Positions 27,478 to 36,274 of a DNA stretch of 64,000 bases are shown in pieces. Numbering within the stretch: the stretch's first letter is position 1; each line of letters starts with the position of its first letter. The notes beneath the pieces were generated by a model that made no database searches, had not been told where the DNA came from, and saw only the letters and a list, made by a program, of their open reading frames with translations. A program made the position numbers and the translations under genes. The stretch comes from Pseudolabrys sp. FHR47. GTDB lineage: Bacteria > Pseudomonadota > Alphaproteobacteria > Rhizobiales > Xanthobacteraceae. The stretch is from assembly GCF_005153485.1 (NCBI RefSeq), contig NZ_CP039740.1:4095001-4159000 (forward strand), written 5' to 3'.

Positions 27478-28359
27478 ATGACCGCCCTGCTCGACGCCGA
27501 CCAGCTCCGCACTTTTATTGCGATCGCCGAAACGGGAAGCTTCACCAAAGCGGCCGAGGTCGTGAACAAGACGCAGTCCGCGGTGTCCATGCAGATGAAG
27601 CGGCTGGAAGAGCGGCTCGATCGCCCGGTGTTCGTGCGCGACGGACGCGCCTCCAAGCTGACCGAGGATGGCCAACGCCTGCTCGACTACGCACGGCGCA
27701 TCATCAAACTGAATCTGGAGACGATCGCGGCGTTCGGCGACGAAGAGCTGTCAGGCCGCGTGCGGCTCGGCGTGCCGGACGATTACGCCGACCGCTATCT
27801 GCCCGAAATCATGGCGCGGTTCTCGCGCGCCTATCCCGGCGTCGAACTGTCGGTGATCTGCGAGCCGTCCTCCGATCTGTGGGAGCGTATCGACGCCAAC
27901 GAGATCGATCTCGCCATTGTCACCAATTGCGAGTCGCAGCGTGCCGCCGAGACCTTCCGCCGCGAGCGGCTGCTGTGGGTGACGTCCAACCGCCACGCCG
28001 CGCATACCGAGGAGACCGTGCCGCTGGCGCTCGGCCGCCCGACCTGCGCCTGGCGGCGCACCGCCATTGAGCGGCTCGACACGATGGGCCGTCCCTATCG
28101 TCTGCTCTATTCAAGCTCGAATGCCGGCGCGGTCGCCGCCGCCGTCCTGTCGGGCCTTGCCGTTTCGGTGCTCGCGGAATCGGGCCTACGTCCCGGCATG
28201 CGCGTCCTCACGCCCGCCGACGGCTATCCCGATCTGCCGAGCTGCCAGATCGGCCTGGTACGCAATGCTCATGAAAGCTCGACTCTGGCGAACGCGCTGG
28301 CCGAGCACATCATCTCCTCGCTCGACAACCTCTCGGAAGCGGCGATCGCGGCCGAGTAA
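27478..28359 (+). CDS. LysR family transcriptional regulator
   Basis: A 293-residue LTTR with an N-terminal helix-turn-helix (about 5-65; TFIAIAETGSFTKAAEVVNKTQSAVS) and a periplasmic-binding-like effector domain (about 90-290). CAGGAG is six bases before ATG 27478. It diverges from the DUF1127 gene and converges on an EamA transporter. LysR genes are often found beside DUF1127 genes in Rhizobiales, so the DUF1127 gene is the most likely target. The effector is unknown. Confidence 0.9.
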   Translation: MTALLDADQLRTFIAIAETGSFTKAAEVVNKTQSAVSMQMKRLEERLDRPVFVRDGRASKLTEDGQRLLDYARRIIKLNLETIAAFGDEELSGRVRLGVPDDYADRYLPEIMARFSRAYPGVELSVICEPSSDLWERIDANEIDLAIVTNCESQRAAETFRRERLLWVTSNRHAAHTEETVPLALGRPTCAWRRTAIERLDTMGRPYRLLYSSSNAGAVAAAVLSGLAVSVLAESGLRPGMRVLTPADGYPDLPSCQIGLVRNAHESSTLANALAEHIISSLDNLSEAAIAAE

Positions 28360-28376
28360 CTTCGCGAGCCGTCGCG

Positions 28377-29330
28377 CTATTGTTTCGGCGCGCGCAGGAT
28401 CAGCACATTGCCGAGTAGCACGGCGGCGAGACCGCAGGCCGCCAGCAAGCTCCAGCGGTAGTCCTCGAAGAAGGTCGAGACGACGAGCGCGACCACGGGA
28501 TACATGACCGTGGTGTAACCGGTGCGCGCGGCGCCGATGCGCCCCAGCAAGGTGAAATAGACACCGAAGGCGACGAACGATCCCAGGATCGACAGATAAG
28601 CGAGGCCTCCGAGATAAGTGACGCTCCAGTCGATCGTGAAGGACTGGCCGCGGGCCAGCGCGACGAGCGTTACGAAAGCGGCGCCATAGGTCATACCCCA
28701 GGCCGTCGAAGCGAAAATCGGCAGGCGTCGCCGCTGCGCCGCGACCGAGATCATGTTGGCGAGGCAGAATGACGTCGTGCCGCCGAGCGCCAGCAAGAGC
28801 CCCAGCATCGCCGTGCCGTCAAAACTAAGGCCGCCGAGTTCCGGATAAAACATCGCGGCGACACCGGCGACGCCGAGCATGCCACCGATGACGGTGCGGC
28901 GCTCGATGCGTGCGCCGAAGACCAGCGCGCCGAGAACGACATTGCCAACCGATGCGAGCGAAAAGACGATCGACAGAAGGCCCGAGGCCACATACTGGGC
29001 GGCGTGGTAGAAGAGAATGAAATTGGTCGAGAATATCCCGATGCCCAATCCGATCAGATAGCGGTGATCGGCGAGCGGAAATCGCAAGGACTCGCCGCGC
29101 GCCATGGCCGCCACGAACATCAGCGGCGCGGCAATCGTAAAACGCCAGACCACCGACACCTCGGGCGCGACCGTGCCGACCTGATAGTGCATGGCGATCC
29201 AGGACACGCCCCAGACCAGCACCGAGGTGGCATAAAGGCCGTAATCGAGCGGCGTCAGCGCGCGCGTATTGGGATCGCGGCTGACGGCGGGTTTGGTGGT
29301 TGATTGCATGTCGGACGGGTTCGATGTCAT
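28377..29330 (-). CDS. EamA/DMT family transporter
   Basis: A 317-residue drug/metabolite transporter with ten hydrophobic helices arranged as two EamA repeats (about 25-155 and 170-310). Typical sequence includes VLVWGVSWIAMHYQ at the first helix and PVVALVVSTFFEDYRW near the end. It probably exports or imports a small metabolite across the inner membrane. ATG 29330 is chosen; no ribosome site clearly decides between it and ATG 29309. It ends 17 bp from the convergent LysR gene. Confidence 0.87.
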   Translation of the reverse strand: MTSNPSDMQSTTKPAVSRDPNTRALTPLDYGLYATSVLVWGVSWIAMHYQVGTVAPEVSVVWRFTIAAPLMFVAAMARGESLRFPLADHRYLIGLGIGIFSTNFILFYHAAQYVASGLLSIVFSLASVGNVVLGALVFGARIERRTVIGGMLGVAGVAAMFYPELGGLSFDGTAMLGLLLALGGTTSFCLANMISVAAQRRRLPIFASTAWGMTYGAAFVTLVALARGQSFTIDWSVTYLGGLAYLSILGSFVAFGVYFTLLGRIGAARTGYTTVMYPVVALVVSTFFEDYRWSLLAACGLAAVLLGNVLILRAPKQ

Positions 29331-29398
29331 GGCAGCGGCGCTTGTGCCCGCAGTGGCGTCGCCGCACAACCCGATTCAGGCAGCGAAAGCCGCGCTGA

Positions 29399-29869
29399 TC
29401 AGCAGATATCCGCCGCCGTCGCGTTGAGGACGCGAACCAGGTCCGCCGGCGCCAGTTCCACCTGCAGGCCGCGGCGGCCGCCATTGCACAGGATGGTCGG
29501 GAACTGCAGTGCCGACTGGTCGATAAAGGCACGGGCCCGCTTCTTCTGTCCGAAGGGCGAGATGCCGCCGACGTGATAGCCGGTGATCCGCTCGGCATCC
29601 GCCGCGCCCATCATGGCCGCGCTCTTCGCGCCAGCCGCTGAAGCGAGCCGCTTGAGATTCACTTCGCGGTCGGATGGCGCGAGCACGCAGACGACGTCAT
29701 TGCCGGCTTTGGCCATGAGAGTTTTGAGCAGCCGCGCGGGGTCGATGCCGAGCGCTTCGGCCGCCTGCATGCCGATGCGTTCGGCATTCGGATCGTAGTC
29801 GTATTCGTGCAGCTTGAAGGCGACCTTGGCCTTCTCAAGCGCGAGCGTCGCGGGCGTGGATTTGGCCAT
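29399..29869 (-). CDS. ybaK: Cys-tRNA(Pro)/aminoacyl-tRNA deacylase (YbaK/EbsC family)
   Basis: A 156-residue trans-editing domain protein that hydrolyses Cys from mischarged tRNA(Pro). The YbaK fold is shown by the conserved lysine in LLKTLMAK, the GYHVGGISPFGQKK loop and FPTILCNGGRRGLQVEL near the end. It acts in the cytoplasm as a translation quality-control factor. It follows the glutamate-cysteine ligase gene by 12 bp on the same strand, so the pair may be cotranscribed. Confidence 0.92.
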   Translation of the reverse strand: MAKSTPATLALEKAKVAFKLHEYDYDPNAERIGMQAAEALGIDPARLLKTLMAKAGNDVVCVLAPSDREVNLKRLASAAGAKSAAMMGAADAERITGYHVGGISPFGQKKRARAFIDQSALQFPTILCNGGRRGLQVELAPADLVRVLNATAADIC

Positions 29870-29881
29870 TCATCCCGCCTC

Positions 29882-31252
29882 TCAATACATATACTCATCA
29901 TAAATGCGATCGACGTTGCCGCCCCACTCGCCGTGGAATTTCTCGAGCAGCTCCTCGGCCGGCGTGATGCCGCGCGCGACCGATTCCTCGAGCGGGCGCA
30001 GATAGCGCGTCTCGTCGCGGCCGTTGCGGTCGAGCCTTTTCCGGCGGGCCAGCCCGCGCGCCGCGATGCGCAAGGTCTCCTGAGCCAAAGTCAGCACATT
30101 GCGGCCGCGAATTTCGGCCCTGAAGCCGAGCCTGGGTACATCGTCGCGCAGCTTCTGGCGCTCTTGCGCGGTCCAGTCCTTGACCATCTGCCAGCAGGCA
30201 TCAAGCGCGTCGTCATCATAGAAGATGCCGACCCAGTAAGCCGACAGCGACGGCAGACGCCGCCACGGCCCGCCATCAGCACCGCGCATTTCCAGATAGC
30301 GCTTGAGACGTACCTCGGGGAAGATGGTCGAGAGATGGTTGGCCCAGTCGGAAATGGTCGGCCGCTCACCCGGCAGGATGTCGAGCTTGCCGGCGAAGAA
30401 ATCCCGGAAAGACTTGCCGGAGGCGTCGATATAGCTGTCGCCGCGCTTGATGAAATACATCGGCACGTCGAGCGCATAATCGACATAGCGTTCGAAGCCC
30501 ATGCCATCTTCAAACGCGAAGGGCAGCATGCCGGCGCGGTTGTTGTCGGTGTCACGCCAGATTTCCGAGCGCGCCGACAGGTAGCCGTTGGGCCGACCTT
30601 CAGTGAATGGCGAATTGGCGAACAAGGCGGTGGCGACCGGCTGCAGCGCCAGCGACACGCGCAGCTTCTTGACCATGTCGGCTTCCGAGGAGAAGTCGAG
30701 GTTCGATTGCACCGTGCAGGTGCGATACATCATGTCGAGGCCGCGCGTGCCGACCTTCGGCATGTAGTTCGTCATAATCTTATATCGGCCCTTGGGCATC
30801 ACCGGCATGTCGGCGCGCGACCAGGTCGGCGTCATGCCCAGACCGAGGAAGCCGATGCCGAGAGGCTTAGCCACCTCGCGCACTTGCGCCAGATGCGACA
30901 TCAGCTCCGAGCAGGTTTGATGCACGGTCTCAACCGGGGCGCCGGACAGTTCGAACTGACCGCCCGGCTCCAGCGATATGGCGCCGCCCCCGGTGACGTC
31001 GAACATGCCGATGATGTTGTCGCCCTCCATGATCGGCTCCCAGCCGAGCAGGCCGTTCATGCCGTCGAGCAGCGCGCGGATCGACTGATGGCCGGCATAG
31101 GGCACCGGTTTGTGATCGTGAAGCGTGAAGACGAATTTCTCGTGCTCGGTGCCGACGCGCCACTGCGTCTTCGGCTTGCAGCCTGCCTCGAGCCAGGCGA
31201 CGAGTTCGTCGCGCGTCTCGAGCGGGGTCATATCGATCTGGTCGCGCGCCAT
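29882..31252 (-). CDS. gshA: Glutamate-cysteine ligase
   Basis: A 456-residue plant/alphaproteobacterial-type glutamate-cysteine ligase, the first enzyme of glutathione synthesis. Conserved elements include GTEHEKFVF near residue 40, the GGQFELSG glutamate-binding strand and CTVQSNLDFSSEADMVKK. ATG 31252 gives the usual family length; longer in-frame starts (31291, 31333) add an unconserved basic stretch. Its proximity to two arsenic loci is suggestive, since glutathione supports arsenate reduction, but such proximity is not proof of coregulation. Confidence 0.93.
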   Translation of the reverse strand: MARDQIDMTPLETRDELVAWLEAGCKPKTQWRVGTEHEKFVFTLHDHKPVPYAGHQSIRALLDGMNGLLGWEPIMEGDNIIGMFDVTGGGAISLEPGGQFELSGAPVETVHQTCSELMSHLAQVREVAKPLGIGFLGLGMTPTWSRADMPVMPKGRYKIMTNYMPKVGTRGLDMMYRTCTVQSNLDFSSEADMVKKLRVSLALQPVATALFANSPFTEGRPNGYLSARSEIWRDTDNNRAGMLPFAFEDGMGFERYVDYALDVPMYFIKRGDSYIDASGKSFRDFFAGKLDILPGERPTISDWANHLSTIFPEVRLKRYLEMRGADGGPWRRLPSLSAYWVGIFYDDDALDACWQMVKDWTAQERQKLRDDVPRLGFRAEIRGRNVLTLAQETLRIAARGLARRKRLDRNGRDETRYLRPLEESVARGITPAEELLEKFHGEWGGNVDRIYDEYMY

Positions 31253-31363
31253 CGAGGATAGGTCCGGCAAATTGGGCCGCGAACTAACCATGCGGCGCGG
31301 CAAAGGGCAATGCGGGAGACGGAAGGGCGCCATGCGCAGGCGGCCTTCACCGGCGAGCGGAAT

Positions 31364-32416
31364 TCAAGCCTTCGCGGCTTTGCGCTTATCCCCCGAACCC
31401 CGCTCGTACCAGCCACGACTGCGGTTGACGATCGCGACCACGGTCAGCATGACCGGGACTTCGATCAGGACCCCAACCACCGTCGCCAGCGCCGCGCCGG
31501 AATTGAAGCCGAACAGGCTGATCGCCGCCGCCACCGCAAGCTCGAAGAAATTGCTGGCGCCGATCAAGGCCGACGGACCGGCAACGCAATGCTGCTCGCC
31601 GGCCAGCCTGTTGAGCAGATAAGCCAGGCCCGCATTGAAATAGACCTGGATCAGGATCGGCACCGCCAGCAGGGCAATGATCAGCGGCTGCGCCAGAATC
31701 TGGTCGCCCTGGAATCCGAACAGCAGCACCAAGGTCGCCAGCAGCGCGATCAGTGACAGAGGCTGCAACTTGCCCAGTAGCCATTCGAGCGAGGCCCTGC
31801 CGCCTGCCGCCAATATGCGCCGGCGCAATAACTGGGCCGCGAATACCGGCACGACGATATAGAGCACCACCGACAGAACCAACGTGTCCCAAGGCACCGT
31901 GATCGCCGACAGGCCGAGCAGCAGGCCAACGATGGGCGCGAAGGCGAACACCATGATGGTGTCGTTCAGCGCCACCTGGGACAGTGTGAAATGCGGCTCG
32001 CCTTTGGTGAGGTTGCTCCACACGAACACCATCGCCGTGCAGGGCGCGGCGGCGAGCAGAATGAGGCCGGCGATATAGGAGTTGATCTGATCCGCCGGAA
32101 GGTAAGGCCGGAACAGATAGCCGATGAATAGCCAACCGAGCGCCGCCATCGAAAACGGCTTGACCGCCCAATTGATGAACAAGGTCACGCCGATGCCGCG
32201 CCAGTGCTCCTTCACCTTGCCGAGCGCGGCAAAGTCGATCTTGACCAGCATCGGCACGATCATCAGCCAGATCAGGACCGCGACCGGCAGATTGACGCGC
32301 GCGATCTCGGCCGCACCGATGGCCTGAAATACGGGCGGCATCAGATGACCGAGCGCAATGCCGGCGACGATGCAGAGCGCGACCCAGAGGGTCAGATAAC
32401 GTTCGAAGAGGGTCAT
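31364..32416 (-). CDS. acr3: Arsenite efflux transporter ACR3
   Basis: A 350-residue ACR3 family permease with ten hydrophobic helices. The essential cysteine is C126 in AAAPCTAMVFVWSN, and the second-half motif FNSGAALATVVGVLIEVPVML is intact. It extrudes arsenite produced by the ArsC domain encoded upstream. It starts 8 bp after arsJ and is the last gene of the arsRC-gapdh-arsJ-acr3 operon. AAAGG precedes ATG 32416. Confidence 0.95.
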   Translation of the reverse strand: MTLFERYLTLWVALCIVAGIALGHLMPPVFQAIGAAEIARVNLPVAVLIWLMIVPMLVKIDFAALGKVKEHWRGIGVTLFINWAVKPFSMAALGWLFIGYLFRPYLPADQINSYIAGLILLAAAPCTAMVFVWSNLTKGEPHFTLSQVALNDTIMVFAFAPIVGLLLGLSAITVPWDTLVLSVVLYIVVPVFAAQLLRRRILAAGGRASLEWLLGKLQPLSLIALLATLVLLFGFQGDQILAQPLIIALLAVPILIQVYFNAGLAYLLNRLAGEQHCVAGPSALIGASNFFELAVAAAISLFGFNSGAALATVVGVLIEVPVMLTVVAIVNRSRGWYERGSGDKRKAAKA

Positions 32417-32424
32417 TGAACCTT

Positions 32425-33663
32425 TCAGGCCATACGCTGTTGCGGTGCGGTCGTCGCCGCGCTTGGGGGCAACAGAAAAGTGATCAGCCAGCAGATGACC
32501 AGCATGACGGCCGAACCGATCAGGCAGGCCGTGATGCCGCCCACTTGATAGAGAAGACCGGAAAGCAGGATTCCCATCAGCCGCCCGGTCGCATTGGCGG
32601 CATAGTAAAAGCCTACGTCTTCGGCCGCCTTCTCCGACCCGGCATAGGCCAGGATCAGGTAGGAGTGCAGCGACGAGTTGACCGCAAAGGGCAGCCCGAA
32701 CAGCGCCAGGCCGCAGACAAGAATGATATCGGGCCGCCACAGACCGGGCGCCTGCATAACGAAGACCAAAGCGATCGGCACCGCGGCAAGGAGCGCCGCC
32801 CAAAGTCGTGCGGCAGGAATTTCACGGCTCAACCCGTCAGCACTGCGCGTAACCAAAGCCGGCGCGATGGCCTGAATGCCTCCGTAAGCGATGGTCCAGG
32901 CGGCGAGAAAGCCGCCGACCTCCAGAAAGCGCCAGCCACTGGCATAGAGAAAAACCGGAAGGCCGACGACGAACCAGACATCGCGCGCACCGAACATGAA
33001 AATGCGCGCCGCCGCCAACAGATTAACGCCGCGCGACTTGCCGAAAAGCTCCTTTATGCTTTTCGACGACTTGGCCTTGCCGAGCGCACGCGGCAGCGAC
33101 AGCAAGCCGACGACGAGAATGACCGCGAGCAGCGCGGCCATCAGCCAGAGCGCGGGCCGGAAACCCACCAATTCGAGCAGCAGGCCGCCGACGAAGAAGC
33201 CGACGCCCTTCATCGCGTTCTTCGAACCGGTGAACCACGCGACCCACTTGAACAGCTGCCCGCTGCCTTCAGCAGAGGTTGCCTTGATCGCCGATTTCGA
33301 CGCCGTCTTGGTCACGTCCTTGGCGACGCCGGCGATGCCCTGCGCGGCGACGACCCAGGCCACCGACGCCGCGGCGCTCCAGCCGGGATCGAGCAGCGAC
33401 AGCATGATGAGGCCGGCGATCTGCAGCGACTGGCCGACTGCGAGCATGCGCGGGATGCCGAAGCGCGAGGCCAGCCAGCCGCCGCCCAGATTGGCGGCGA
33501 TGCCGGCGGCTTCATACAGCAGGAACAGGAAGGCGAGCGCAAAAGGCGTATAGCCGAGCCGGAAAAAGTGCAGCAACACCAGCATGCGCAAGGCGCCATC
33601 GACGAGCGTGAAGCCCCAGTAGGACGCCGTGACGATGAGGTAGTTCCTGACCATCGACGTCAC
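32425..33663 (-). CDS. arsJ: ArsJ, organoarsenical efflux MFS transporter
   Basis: A 412-residue major facilitator superfamily protein. ArsJ extrudes 1-arseno-3-phosphoglycerate, an unstable arsenate adduct made by a dedicated GAPDH, giving arsenate resistance without reduction. The assignment rests on the family sequence ([53 protein letters not shown] region) and immediate linkage to that GAPDH. GTG 33663 overlaps the GAPDH stop (GTGA); ATG 33654 is an alternative. Confidence 0.93.
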   Translation of the reverse strand: MTSMVRNYLIVTASYWGFTLVDGALRMLVLLHFFRLGYTPFALAFLFLLYEAAGIAANLGGGWLASRFGIPRMLAVGQSLQIAGLIMLSLLDPGWSAAASVAWVVAAQGIAGVAKDVTKTASKSAIKATSAEGSGQLFKWVAWFTGSKNAMKGVGFFVGGLLLELVGFRPALWLMAALLAVILVVGLLSLPRALGKAKSSKSIKELFGKSRGVNLLAAARIFMFGARDVWFVVGLPVFLYASGWRFLEVGGFLAAWTIAYGGIQAIAPALVTRSADGLSREIPAARLWAALLAAVPIALVFVMQAPGLWRPDIILVCGLALFGLPFAVNSSLHSYLILAYAGSEKAAEDVGFYYAANATGRLMGILLSGLLYQVGGITACLIGSAVMLVICWLITFLLPPSAATTAPQQRMA

Positions 33664-34703
33664 GCACCAGCTCTGATGACGATGTTGGCAAGGTCAACCA
33701 TGCGGCAGGCATAGCCGACTTCGTTGTCGTACCAGGCATAGACCTTGAGAAGCGTCTCGTCGGTGACCATCGTCGAGAGCGCATCGACGATGGAGCTGCG
33801 CGGATCGTTGTTGTAGTCGGCCGATACCAGCGGCCGGTGCTCCATGCCGAGAATGCCGGCCAGCGACCCCTTGGCGGCGGCGTCGAACAGCGCATTGACC
33901 TCGGTGACGGTCGTCGGACGCGCCAGTTCGAAGACGCAATCGGTCAGGCTCGCATTGAGCACCGGCGCACGGACGGCATGACCGTTCAGCTTGCCCTTCA
34001 ATTCCGGATAGATGAGCGCAATCGCCGTCGCACTGCCGGTCGTGGTCGGCTGCAGCGACAGCATGGCCGAGCGCGCACGGCGCAGATCCTTGTGCGGGGC
34101 ATCGACAACGACATTGGTGTTGGTCGGATCGTGGATGGTCGTGATCTGGCCGTGGCGAATGCCGATCGCTTCGTGGATGACCTTGACGACCGGCGCGAGG
34201 CAGTTGGTGGTGCAGGATGCCGCGGTCAACAGGCGATGGCGCTCGGGATCGTAAAGGTGGTCGTTGACGCCGACGACCACATTGAGCGCGCGATCGTCCT
34301 TCACAGGAGCTGCGACGATGACGCGCTTCACGCCGCGATCGAAATAGGCCTGTAATTGCTCCGGCTTGAGAAACTTGCCGGTGCATTCGAGCACGATATC
34401 GCAGCCGAGATCGCCCCAGGCGACGTCGCCCGGCTGTGCCGCCGCGCTGAAACCCATCCGGCGGCCATCGACGATGATCGCGCTCTCGTCTTCCACCGCG
34501 AACGAAGCGTGCCAACGGCCATGGATGCTGTCGAACTCCAGAAGATGCGCGGTTGCCGCCGCGCCGCCCTTGAGTTCGTTGATGTGCACGATATCGAGCC
34601 GGTTGCCGGCCCGCGGATCGTCAGGACCGCGCCGGATGCCGCCGAACGCGGCCCGCAGCGCGAGCCGGCCGATACGGCCCATGCCGTTAATTCCGATTGC
34701 CAT
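33660..34703 (-). CDS. ArsJ-associated glyceraldehyde-3-phosphate dehydrogenase
   Basis: A 347-residue GAPDH. The NAD-binding start [17 protein letters not shown] and the catalytic cysteine in [11 protein letters not shown] (about residue 157) are intact. In ars operons this enzyme uses arsenate in place of phosphate to form 1-arseno-3-phosphoglycerate for ArsJ. It lies between the arsRC fusion and arsJ with overlapping or near-overlapping ends, which distinguishes it from a glycolytic GapA. Function is by family plus context. Confidence 0.93.
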   Translation of the reverse strand: MAIGINGMGRIGRLALRAAFGGIRRGPDDPRAGNRLDIVHINELKGGAAATAHLLEFDSIHGRWHASFAVEDESAIIVDGRRMGFSAAAQPGDVAWGDLGCDIVLECTGKFLKPEQLQAYFDRGVKRVIVAAPVKDDRALNVVVGVNDHLYDPERHRLLTAASCTTNCLAPVVKVIHEAIGIRHGQITTIHDPTNTNVVVDAPHKDLRRARSAMLSLQPTTTGSATAIALIYPELKGKLNGHAVRAPVLNASLTDCVFELARPTTVTEVNALFDAAAKGSLAGILGMEHRPLVSADYNNDPRSSIVDALSTMVTDETLLKVYAWYDNEVGYACRMVDLANIVIRAGA

Positions 34704-34721
34704 TTTGTTCGATCCTTCGGA

Positions 34722-35573
34722 TCAGACGCGCGCCGTATCGCCGATTTCGTCGAGCCGCAGCCCGAGCGCGATCTTGTCGAGCGATGAAAACGGCAGGCTG
34801 GTGAAGGCTTCGAGCCGGCGACGGATCATGGCGTAGAGCTCGTTGAGCAGCGTCGTCCGCTCCGTCGCCGTGCCTGTGAACTTGGCGGGATCGGGCAGCG
34901 GCCAGGCCGCGGTCATCGCCTTATTGCCGAAATCCGGGCAGACCTGCCCTTGCAGCGTGTCGCAAAGCGCGATGACGAAATCCATGCGCGGCGCCTCGGG
35001 CCCGGTGAATTCGTTCCAGGACTTGCTGCGCAGATTACTGACATCGTGGCCGAGCGCCTTGAGGCGTTCAATGACCTCAGGCATCGGTTGCGCGGCCGGC
35101 GCGGAGCCGGCCGAATAGGCGTTGAAGCGACCCTTGCCGATCTTTTCGAGCAAAGCCTCGGCCATGATCGAGCGGGCGGAATTCTGCGTGCACAAGAAGA
35201 GCACGTTGAAGGCGGGCGCGTGAGTGTTCTGATCCATGTCATCGACCTCTTCGGGAATGAGCCGCGCGAGATCGCCGCAGATTTCCGGCCGCCCATTGCA
35301 GCAATCGCTGGCCAGGAATCGAAGGAGTTCACGGAAAGTCCGCAGATCGGCGCGGTAGTTCATCGACCGGCCGTCACGTTCGACGGTGACGAGGCCGGCG
35401 CGATGAAGAACCGACAGATGCGTGGACATCGTGTTGTGCGGCACCTCGCAGGTGCTGGATATCTCGCCCGCCGGCAGGCCATTCGGATGGCTGGCCAATA
35501 GCGTGCGAAAAGCCTTCAGCCGCGTCGGCTGGGCGAGCGCTGCGAAGACGGCTTCGGCTTCGTTGATATCCAT
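34722..35573 (-). CDS. ArsR-ArsC fusion: arsenic repressor joined to arsenate reductase
   Basis: A 283-residue two-domain protein. Residues 1-110 are an ArsR winged helix; C91, C92 and C99 (DCCNGRPEIC) resemble the C-terminal As(III) site of some ArsR proteins. Residues 122-283 are a low-molecular-weight-phosphatase-type ArsC with the P-loop CTQNSAR (128-134) and two further cysteines in CDTLQGQVCP for the thioredoxin-coupled relay. The P-loop serine-arginine end is intact. ATG 35573 is preferred to ATG 35585 because the latter lies inside the operator palindrome; neither has a clear ribosome site. First gene of the operon. Confidence 0.88.
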   Translation of the reverse strand: MDINEAEAVFAALAQPTRLKAFRTLLASHPNGLPAGEISSTCEVPHNTMSTHLSVLHRAGLVTVERDGRSMNYRADLRTFRELLRFLASDCCNGRPEICGDLARLIPEEVDDMDQNTHAPAFNVLFLCTQNSARSIMAEALLEKIGKGRFNAYSAGSAPAAQPMPEVIERLKALGHDVSNLRSKSWNEFTGPEAPRMDFVIALCDTLQGQVCPDFGNKAMTAAWPLPDPAKFTGTATERTTLLNELYAMIRRRLEAFTSLPFSSLDKIALGLRLDEIGDTARV

Positions 35574-35600
35574 ATGTCGAGACATATCGACATATTACGA
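35572..35600. promoter_or_regulatory. Operator palindrome at the start of the ars operon
   Basis: ATATGTC (35572-35578) and GACATAT (35581-35587) form a 7-bp inverted repeat with a 2-bp spacer, followed by another CGACATAT (35588-35595), so the half-site occurs three times. It overlaps both candidate start codons of the ArsR-ArsC gene. This suggests an autorepressor site over the transcription start and possibly a leaderless message. Inferred. Confidence 0.6.
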
Positions 35601-35732
35601 CAGGCTGATGACAGAGGGAAGTGCCGTTTTCGTTGGGGTGAGAAATTCGGCCCGCCGACCAGACGTGCGCGGACGGCCCTGTTCTTTGAAGGGCCCGGGC
35701 GGGCCTGCCCCTTTTTCCTTCCCTTGAAGGGA

Positions 35733-35910
35733 TGGAGCGCCGGGAGGCGCCAGGGCGCTGCGCTACGGCGCCCTTTGGCCATCCCTTGCGATCGGGACGG
35801 CCGCGCGCCTTCGCTGCGGGGGCGCTACTCCCCGCAACGGAGACGCACGCGCCGGGGAACGACGGGGTTGCTAATCCCGCCGCCACGGCGCTGCGCCTCC
35901 CGGCGCTCCA
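35733..35910. repeat. 178-bp element with 18-bp perfect terminal inverted repeats
   Basis: TGGAGCGCCGGGAGGCGC (35733-35750) is exactly complementary to GCGCCTCCCGGCGCTCCA (35893-35910). The interior is GC-rich, with smaller hairpins such as AGGGCGC near the left arm and GGCGCCC (35768-35774). No flanking target-site duplication is obvious. Size and ends resemble a non-autonomous miniature element or a large structured intergenic repeat; no transposase is present. Confidence 0.65.
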
Positions 35911-36083
35911 CCATCGAACCGGCCACCGGCCGGCCCGATTGTCACGAGGCGCATTGTCGGCGCCCCGCCCTTCCCGCCCACCCCGGCGCGTCATGACGGC
36001 GCCGGGTGAGGCGGAGAGAGGGTTGGGAATATATGCTGGAAGCAAGCGGCGCGTCAAGACAGAATTCCTTGTGCGTTGATCCG

Positions 36084-36176
36084 CCTCATCCTGAGGAGCC
36101 GCCAAAGGCGGCGTCTCGATGGATGGGGCGGCCTCGTCCTTCGAGACGCCCGCTTCGCGGGCTCCTCAGGATGAGG
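36084..36176. repeat. 93-bp palindromic repeat (CCTCATCCTGAGGAGCC family)
   Basis: CCTCATCCTGAGGAGCC (36084-36100) pairs perfectly with GGCTCCTCAGGATGAGG (36160-36176). Inside are GCCGCC/GGCGGC and GTCTCGA/TCGAGAC pairs, so the whole element folds as one long branched hairpin. Repeats with the CTCATCCTGAGGAGC word are widespread in Bradyrhizobium relatives, from general knowledge. It lies 99 bp before the helicase gene. Confidence 0.7.
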
Positions 36177-36274
36177 CCGGTCTGGTGCCGTGCCGCTGGA
36201 TAGCCCCGGTTCCCAATTTGTTCTTTGCCATCCGGCCGCCATGCTCTATTCATCCGGCCAACAACTGGAAGCCC

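Larger units (their letters stand above)
35588..36274. other. Gene-free, repeat-rich intergenic region
   Basis: About 690 bp between the ars operon and the helicase gene, with no gene I can support. It contains the ars operator, a 178-bp element with perfect 18-bp inverted ends (35733-35910) and a 93-bp palindromic repeat (36084-36176). Several open frames exist because of the high GC, but none has a family resemblance or ribosome site. Confidence 0.6.

Noticed and set aside
35732..36079. A 115-residue plus-strand frame covering the 178-bp inverted-repeat element
   Set aside because: Its sequence is largely the repeat itself and shows no protein family; no ribosome-binding site.
36119..36274. 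An N-terminal extension of the helicase through the upstream palindromic repeat
   Set aside because: The extension is translated repeat DNA without similarity to helicases; ATG 36275 begins at the conserved domain.
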